A DNA stretch of 6,300 bases from JAUXEH01 sp965602945 (GTDB taxonomy: Bacteria > Acidobacteriota > Aminicenantia > Aminicenantales > Aminicenantaceae). A program made the position numbers and the translations under genes. Positions 1 through 4,366 of the stretch are shown here, piece by piece (position 1 is the first letter of the stretch; each line of letters starts with the position of its first letter). The notes beneath the pieces are model-generated. The model searched no databases, was not told the origin of the DNA, and saw only the letters and a list, made by a program, of their open reading frames with translations. The stretch spans positions 1-6,300 of the forward strand of contig CBFDBC010000202.1 of the NCBI GenBank assembly GCA_965602945.1. The letters are read 5' to 3'.

Positions 1-1
1 C

Positions 2-586
2 GACAAGGCCATTGAAGACTTCGAACATGCCGCCGCTCTTATCGAGGGCACCGAGGATGCCATCGAACCGGACGGCATGCCCAACGCTCGGAATATCCCC
101 GTCAGCTCCCTGCACTCCAACATCTGGTATCACCTCGGCTTGGCGTATTACCTGAAGAACGACCTGGACAATGCGCTCCGGGCATACCGGGCAGGACTCC
201 AGGCCTCCCATAACGATGACAATCGAGTTTCCCTGACTCACTGGCTCTATATGTCCCTGCGGCTGCTCGGACGGATGGATGAAGCCGAGCAGTCACTGGC
301 GCCGATCCTACCCGAAATGGACATCATTGAAAACTCCGCCTATCACAAGCTCTGCCTCTTTTACAAAGGTGAACTCGCGCTCGAAGACCTCACCGATCCG
401 GAGTTCAGCTCCATCATGAACGATGCCGTGGCCTACGGCGTGGGCTGCTGGTATTTCTACTCCGGTGATAAGGAAAAAGCCAGGGCGGTATTCGAAGAGA
501 TCCTGGAGAGAGACTCATGGGCCTCGTTCGGATACATCGCGGCCGAGGCGGACTATGTTCGAGCCTTCGCGCGTAGCCGGTTCTGA
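2..586 (+). CDS. Tetratricopeptide-repeat protein, 3' part only
   Basis: This is the C-terminal 194 residues of a protein that begins to the left of the window. The frame is open from base 2, and the ATG at 77 is internal, because the residues before it (DKAIEDFEHAAALIEG) already read as the second helix of a TPR unit. Further TPR-like helix pairs can be seen. One lies at about visible residues 39-70, with W, LG, AY, A and Y in the expected spacing. A second lies at about 77-108 and a third at about 142-175 (YFYSGDKEKARAVFEEIL). TPR arrays are scaffolds for protein-protein contacts, and nothing here shows a catalytic activity or a partner. No signal peptide or membrane segment is visible in the part present. 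The stop is TGA at 584-586. The next gene converges on it after 7 bases, with no convincing hairpin-plus-T-run terminator between them. The TPR assignment is firm; the biological role is unknown. Confidence 0.85.
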   Translation, partial: DKAIEDFEHAAALIEGTEDAIEPDGMPNARNIPVSSLHSNIWYHLGLAYYLKNDLDNALRAYRAGLQASHNDDNRVSLTHWLYMSLRLLGRMDEAEQSLAPILPEMDIIENSAYHKLCLFYKGELALEDLTDPEFSSIMNDAVAYGVGCWYFYSGDKEKARAVFEEILERDSWASFGYIAAEADYVRAFARSRF

Positions 587-593
587 GAAAAGC

Positions 594-2180
594 CTAGGGC
601 TCAAGTAAGGCCGCTCGCCAGCCGGCTTTGAGCTGCACGGCCAGGTCCTGAACGGTCTCCGCGTTCTCTGCATGACCGGCGATGTTGATATTCTCATCCG
701 GATCGGACTGGAGATCATACAGCTCGACGCCGGCCAGTTCTCCTGCGGTCTTTGTTTCATCAGCCCAATGATACCATTCCACATAATGGTATCGTGAAGT
801 CACCATGGAGTACCCCATGTAGCGTTTCCCATCGGGAGAATTGCGGGGGCGGCGGACATACTGGCTGAAGGCCGCGGATTTCAGTGCCTGTTCGGGATGC
901 TCGAGCAGTGGCTTGAGGCTCGTGCCTTCCATGGTGTCCGGGATCTCGATACCGGCCAGGTCACAGAGCGTGGGATAGAGGTCCACGAGTTCCGTGAGAT
1001 GGCTGCTCTTCCGTCCTTTGGTACCGACACCGGGCGCTCGGATCAGCAGCGGTACCCGGGTGTCGATGCTGTAATTGGTCTGCTTGCACCAGCTGCCGTG
1101 CTCCCCCAGTTTCCAGCCATGGTCCCCCCAGAAGACGACGATCGTGTTTTCGTCCAGCTCCAGCTCCTTCAATCCGTCCATGATCTTACCGATACAGGCG
1201 TCGATGAAGCTCACCGAGGCATAATACCCATGTTTCAGCAGCCGGGAGGTTTCCTCCGGTAATCGATAGGCAGATGGGTGTTTTACAAACTCCAGGTCAT
1301 AGCAGGCCTTCAGTTCGTACATTGAATTCATTGCCATGATCGGGGAATCCTCGGGCAGGAAGGGATTCCCGGCCGGGGAGATTTTATCCCTGTCGTAGAG
1401 GTCCCAGTATTTCTTGGGAGCCACGAACGGCAGATGCGGCCGGTAGTATCCCAGGGCCAGGAAGAACGGCTGGTCCCTGTCCTTCAACCGCTTCAGTGTC
1501 TCGAGCGCCATCTCGGTCTGGGCCCCGTCATAGAACGCATTGTCGGGGGCGTCGAAACTCTCTGTAGACCGGCCGTAGGCCCAGCCGCCGCCGTAGGCGT
1601 TGGGATTCTTCTCGATGCGCCGGGCCCGGACAACAGCATGCTCTTTCTTTATCTCATCATCATGATAAAAGGTCTCGGGATCACGATCGATCAGCTCGGG
1701 TGTGTTGTACGCATCAGGACGCAGGTCAGGTTCGTCAAAGGAAACCAGGTCCGGCATGTGGTTGTGGAAGATCTTGCCCATGGAGACCGTGTGATACCCG
1801 AACCTGGAAAAATGCTGGGGCATGGTCACTGCCGCGGGATCTATCTCCCGGAACTTCTCACCCAGGCTCCACACACGGGTCGTGTCGGGCCGCATGCCCA
1901 GCATGACGCTCGCCCTGGAAGGTGCGCAGGCCGCTGCCTGGCAGTAGGCCCGCGTGAAGACCAGCGCCTCCCGCGCGAACCGGTCGATGTACGGGGTCCG
2001 GATCTCCGCGTTTCCGTAGCATCCCAGCTCCGGGCGCAGGTCATCGACGATGATGAAAAGTATGTTGGGGCGTTTCGCTGCCGATGGCCCGCCGCAGCCG
2101 AGGAACAATACCGCCAGCCAGGCAATAACCACGAATTTAAAGGCGAATCCCCATCCGGAAACCTTTGTTTTTTTTGTCAT
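594..2180 (-). CDS. Iduronate-2-sulfatase-like sulfatase, Cys-type, probable lipoprotein
   Basis: A 528-residue member of the type I (alkaline-phosphatase-fold) sulfatases, which hydrolyse sulfate esters. An N-terminal hydrophobic stretch (about 11-28) ends in FLGC, a near-standard lipobox with Cys29 as the likely lipidated residue, so the enzyme should sit on the envelope. The catalytic set is complete. Asp46-Asp47 (IIVDDLRP) and Asp353-His354 (WGDHGWKLGEHG) are the calcium ligands. Cys85 in CAPSR is the residue converted to formylglycine. Lys136 and His139 (GKIFHN) and His249 (YRPHLPF) are active-site contacts. The order and wording of these blocks, plus the C-terminal SQYVRRP and MGYSMVTSRYHYVEW stretches, match iduronate-2-sulfatase more closely than choline- or arylsulfatases. 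Length is normal for that family. The Cys-type motif needs a maturase, normally anSME in anaerobes, and none is in the window. Bacterial relatives act on varied sulfated glycans, so the substrate is not settled. The start is ATG with GAGGAG 7 bases upstream; the stop is TAG. Confidence 0.93.
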   Translation of the reverse strand: MTKKTKVSGWGFAFKFVVIAWLAVLFLGCGGPSAAKRPNILFIIVDDLRPELGCYGNAEIRTPYIDRFAREALVFTRAYCQAAACAPSRASVMLGMRPDTTRVWSLGEKFREIDPAAVTMPQHFSRFGYHTVSMGKIFHNHMPDLVSFDEPDLRPDAYNTPELIDRDPETFYHDDEIKKEHAVVRARRIEKNPNAYGGGWAYGRSTESFDAPDNAFYDGAQTEMALETLKRLKDRDQPFFLALGYYRPHLPFVAPKKYWDLYDRDKISPAGNPFLPEDSPIMAMNSMYELKACYDLEFVKHPSAYRLPEETSRLLKHGYYASVSFIDACIGKIMDGLKELELDENTIVVFWGDHGWKLGEHGSWCKQTNYSIDTRVPLLIRAPGVGTKGRKSSHLTELVDLYPTLCDLAGIEIPDTMEGTSLKPLLEHPEQALKSAAFSQYVRRPRNSPDGKRYMGYSMVTSRYHYVEWYHWADETKTAGELAGVELYDLQSDPDENINIAGHAENAETVQDLAVQLKAGWRAALLEP

Positions 2181-2187
2181 CCCAGAT

Positions 2188-2193
2188 CTCCTC
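2188..2193 (-). promoter_or_regulatory. Ribosome binding site of the sulfatase gene
   Basis: On the minus strand the bases read GAGGAG, 7 bases before the sulfatase ATG (2178-2180). This near-ideal spacing fixes the start ahead of the lipoprotein signal peptide. Confidence 0.75.
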
Positions 2194-2216
2194 GAGCGTA
2201 TAAAATGTTCAAGGCG

Positions 2217-2245
2217 ATAGTACTTCGGAATGCGGGAACTTTCAA
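2217..2245 (-). promoter_or_regulatory. Candidate sigma-70 promoter for the sulfatase
   Basis: On the minus strand, TTGAAA (2240-2245, five of six matches to the -35 consensus) is followed after exactly 17 bases by TACTAT (2217-2222, four of six matches to the -10 consensus). It lies wholly within the 80-base gap between the acetyltransferase stop and the sulfatase start, and would give a leader of about 30 bases that includes the GAGGAG site. No terminator hairpin is seen upstream of it, so read-through from the acetyltransferase gene remains possible. The call rests on sequence match only. Confidence 0.4.
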
Positions 2246-2260
2246 GCCGGGACGACAGGT

Positions 2261-2977
2261 TTATTCCAGACAGAGGCGCATGATGAGCCTATCCCTCGCC
2301 CTTTCCGGGGGAATCCCGACGGACGCGGCCTCCTCTTCGAGCTCCTCGACAAAATCGCTGCGCTCCTGGAGATGGGGATGGGGATGCCGATCCGCCGTGT
2401 GGAATCCCAGCCTCTCCCAGAAGGTTTTCCCGGCACTGCCGGTCATCCGGTATATAAGTGGAAGGTCCTCGAAAGCGTCGACCTCTATTCGTTCCCACCC
2501 GTTGGCCTTCGCCCACTCGATCAGGGAACGGACCATGCGCGAGCCTATCCCCTTTCGCTGGAAGGGATTGTCCTCGCGCTGGGGACTCCCCGTCATCAGG
2601 CAGTGGATGAGCAGGGTCTTGTCCCGGATCTGCGCAAGGGGCGGAAACCCGGCCTGCACAAAATCATCGGAGGGCCCGTTGGGATGATCCTGCTGGAGGC
2701 AGAGCTCACCGGCTCCCATCATCTTCCAGACGACCCTGGGATAGAACCGCATCTGCCCCACAACCTGGTCGCCGTCACGTGCCAGGATGGCGCAGGCCCC
2801 GTAGGTTCGGGTGAGTGCCTTCAGTATCGGGACGTTCCGTTTACGGTAGCGTTTCCAGTCTACCTGGCTGTCGGAGGGCCACTGTTCGATGGTCCCGCAG
2901 GCAAGCGGCCCGGAATGAAGGCAGCGCCAAAGTATGAACTCCTCGGACATCGGTTCGATCACGACATCGTCTGGCAT
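2261..2977 (-). CDS. GNAT-family N-acetyltransferase
   Basis: A 238-residue protein of the GCN5-related N-acetyltransferase fold, which moves an acetyl group from acetyl-CoA to an amine. The acetyl-CoA pyrophosphate-binding motif is at residues 140-145 (QRKGIG, fitting Q/R-x-x-G-x-G/A) and opens the helix SRMVRSLIEWAKANGW. The next strand is IEVDAFED (164-171), and FWERLGF (186-192) is the usual C-terminal GNAT signature. The strand before the motif is LLIHCLMTG (122-130). Between it and the earlier GQMRFYP strand lies an insert of about 40 residues that may shape the acceptor site. No signal peptide is present, so it is cytoplasmic. The frame extends upstream to an ATG at 3085, but that would overlap the preceding gene by 100 bases. 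The ATG at 2975-2977 has AAGGAG just before it and is preferred. It sits 8 bases after the hydrolase stop, so the two are probably co-translated. The substrate cannot be predicted; self-resistance, small-molecule or protein acetylation are all open. Confidence 0.85.
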   Translation of the reverse strand: MPDDVVIEPMSEEFILWRCLHSGPLACGTIEQWPSDSQVDWKRYRKRNVPILKALTRTYGACAILARDGDQVVGQMRFYPRVVWKMMGAGELCLQQDHPNGPSDDFVQAGFPPLAQIRDKTLLIHCLMTGSPQREDNPFQRKGIGSRMVRSLIEWAKANGWERIEVDAFEDLPLIYRMTGSAGKTFWERLGFHTADRHPHPHLQERSDFVEELEEEAASVGIPPERARDRLIMRLCLE

Positions 2978-2981
2978 GATT

Positions 2982-2987
2982 CTCCTT
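2982..2987 (-). promoter_or_regulatory. Ribosome binding site that decides the acetyltransferase start
   Basis: On the minus strand AAGGAG lies 4 bases before the ATG at 2975-2977. Its first two bases are also the last two bases of the TAA stop (2986-2988) of the upstream hydrolase. This termination-reinitiation layout supports translational coupling and argues against the longer frame starting at 3085. Confidence 0.7.
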
Positions 2988-4188
2988 ATGCTTCCTGCAG
3001 CAGCCTCAGGAGCAGCGGACCGAGCCCTGCGTCGTCCGTATTGGCCAGGATGATAATTCCGGCCTGGTCGGAACTCCGGAAGCACATGAGGGCGTTGATG
3101 CCGGGATCGCCTCCGCTGTGAGCCCAGATCGAATCCCCGCCCGGAAGCGCACGTTCCATCCAGCAGAGCCCTCCCCCGAAATGGTCGTGTGAGAATATCG
3201 TCCGCACCGTTGCCGGTTTCAGGATGCGCTTGTTCTCGAAGGCCCCCTCATTCAGATAAGCCTGGAGAAAGCGGGCCAGCTGAAGAACGCTGGTGCGGAC
3301 AAGCCCGTCCGGGTAGTTGGGGAAGCTGTACAGGCAGTGGGGATAGAATCCGCCGGCCTCCGATGTCTTCTCCGTCCTCCCCCCCTCTTCCTGCATGATG
3401 GGGCGGGATTCTCCCGCAGGGATGTGTGAGTAAGGCCGTGCATGCCGGGACAGGTCCAGGTCCTTGAGATACCAGGACGTAGCGGGCATACCGAGCGGCT
3501 CAAAAATGTGTTCCCGGCAGTAGTCGCTGAAGGGTGTCTTCGAGATCTTTTCCACCAGGTGGCCGAGCAGGCCGAATCCCACGTTCGAGTAAGGCCGGGG
3601 CTGGGCGGGAAGCTCGCCCTCCTGGCCCGGCTTCCAGACATGGAAGTTCTCTTCGGCATCGTGGTACTCCCCCCCGGGAGTGAAGTACTGTTCGAGCCAT
3701 GTCTTCAGAGTCACCCGGGGATCTCCACAGGCATAACTCTCCCCGTAGGACGGCCCGTCCTTTATGGAAGACCTGTGGGTCAGGAGCTGCCTGAATGTGA
3801 TGGGAGCCTCCGGGAACCTCGGGTTATTCACCTTGAAGCCCAGATAGCCGTCGACATCGTCATCCAGCTTGAACCTGCCCTGCTCCCAGAGCTGCATCAC
3901 GGCCGTGGCCGTGATCGTCTTGGAAACGGACCCGATGTTCTGCAGGGTCTTTTCCGGGTCATAGGGGATCTTGTTCCCGATATCGGCCCAGCCATATCCC
4001 TTAGCCCAGGCCACGGCGCCCTCTTTGATGATGCAGACACCCAATCCGGGGATGGGACGCGAGTCCATGTGTTTTGTTATAAAGTCATCCAAATCTTCCG
4101 GCGTTGGGAATGCCCAACGCGGCAGAATGAGGCCGCCGGTAGAAACCAGCGAGGTCTTCATAAAATCACGTCTGGAAATATTCAACAA
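2986..4188 (-). CDS. Tat-exported serine hydrolase of the beta-lactamase / PBP fold
   Basis: A 400-residue member of the serine beta-lactamase family (class C / EstB / D-alanyl-D-alanine carboxypeptidase group). The N-terminus carries SRRDFMK (5-11), an exact twin-arginine motif, followed by a short hydrophobic stretch, so the folded enzyme should be exported by Tat. There is no lipobox. All three active-site motifs are present: SxxK with Ser87 and Lys90 (GSVSK), YxN with Tyr200 and Asn202 (PYSNVGFG), and the KTG equivalent His-Ser-Gly at 357-359 (AHSGGDPG). HSG instead of KTG is common in esterases and peptidases of this family, so true beta-lactamase activity is less likely than an esterase, peptidase or amidase role. 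The start is unusual. An in-frame TGA lies at 4198-4200 and no ATG lies between it and the Tat motif, so translation must begin at TTG 4186-4188 or at the adjacent TTG 4183-4185, which is better spaced from the ribosome site. The gene appears to be first of a minus-strand group with the acetyltransferase and sulfatase. Confidence 0.9.
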   Translation of the reverse strand: MLNISRRDFMKTSLVSTGGLILPRWAFPTPEDLDDFITKHMDSRPIPGLGVCIIKEGAVAWAKGYGWADIGNKIPYDPEKTLQNIGSVSKTITATAVMQLWEQGRFKLDDDVDGYLGFKVNNPRFPEAPITFRQLLTHRSSIKDGPSYGESYACGDPRVTLKTWLEQYFTPGGEYHDAEENFHVWKPGQEGELPAQPRPYSNVGFGLLGHLVEKISKTPFSDYCREHIFEPLGMPATSWYLKDLDLSRHARPYSHIPAGESRPIMQEEGGRTEKTSEAGGFYPHCLYSFPNYPDGLVRTSVLQLARFLQAYLNEGAFENKRILKPATVRTIFSHDHFGGGLCWMERALPGGDSIWAHSGGDPGINALMCFRSSDQAGIIILANTDDAGLGPLLLRLLQEA

Positions 4189-4190
4189 TG

Positions 4191-4198
4191 CCTCCCTT
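4191..4198 (-). promoter_or_regulatory. Ribosome binding site for a TTG start
   Basis: On the minus strand the bases read AAGGGAGG. The GGAGG core ends 2 bases before the first TTG (4188) and 5 bases before the second (4185), so the second TTG is the better-spaced start. A strong site next to a weak start codon is a usual pairing and supports the non-ATG call. Confidence 0.65.
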
Positions 4199-4297
4199 CA
4201 AGCACTTCAGCATGCCGTAAAGTACATGGGTCATAATTTACTTTCATTTAAATAAAAAGGGAAGATAAAATCTGCAATAGTATCGGAGGGAGTCCTT

Positions 4298-4324
4298 TTG
4301 ACTTGGGGCGGCACTTGAGATAAT
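4298..4324 (+). promoter_or_regulatory. Candidate sigma-70 promoter for the activase gene
   Basis: TTGACT (4298-4303) and GATAAT (4319-4324) each match the -35 and -10 consensus at five of six positions. The spacer is 15 bases, shorter than the preferred 17. It would start transcription near 4331, about 35 bases before the activase ATG. The surrounding divergent region (4189-4366) has an AT-rich core at about 4230-4280 that may also hold the minus-strand promoter for the hydrolase group. I could not define good boxes for that direction: the best pair, TTGCAG and TATTTA with a 17-base gap, matches only three of six positions each. Confidence 0.4.
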
Positions 4325-4366
4325 CTGTACCCCAATGCAGCACCTGGTATCGGGACGGGGATTGTG

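Noticed and set aside
575..627. AGCCGG and CCGGCT as arms of a terminator around the convergent stops.
   Set aside because: The loop would be about 40 bases and there is no T-run after the stem in a suitable position.
1434..2687. A 417-codon open frame on the plus strand, antisense to the sulfatase and acetyltransferase genes.
   Set aside because: The translated protein shows no recognisable family or motif. It lies opposite two genes with intact catalytic motifs and crosses their junction. Long antisense frames are expected in GC-rich coding DNA.
2978..3085. A 36-residue N-terminal extension of the acetyltransferase from an ATG at 3085.
   Set aside because: It would overlap the end of the hydrolase by 100 bases. 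It is arginine-rich and unlike the GNAT fold, and the internal ATG at 2977 has a good ribosome site.
2372..3121. A 249-codon plus-strand frame opposite the acetyltransferase.
   Set aside because: It spans the junction of two well-supported minus-strand genes and shows no domain of its own.
3442..4236. A 264-codon plus-strand open frame opposite the Tat-exported hydrolase.
   Set aside because: It has no recognisable domain, and the opposite strand encodes a complete beta-lactamase-fold enzyme with all three motifs. It is a shadow frame.
4254..4299. AAAAGG and CCTTTT as arms of an inverted repeat in the divergent intergenic region.
   Set aside because: The arms are only six bases long and more than 30 bases apart, as expected by chance in AT-rich DNA.
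4305..4330. A sigma-54 promoter suggested by GGCAC in front of the activase.
   Set aside because: The required TTGC element at the proper distance is missing.
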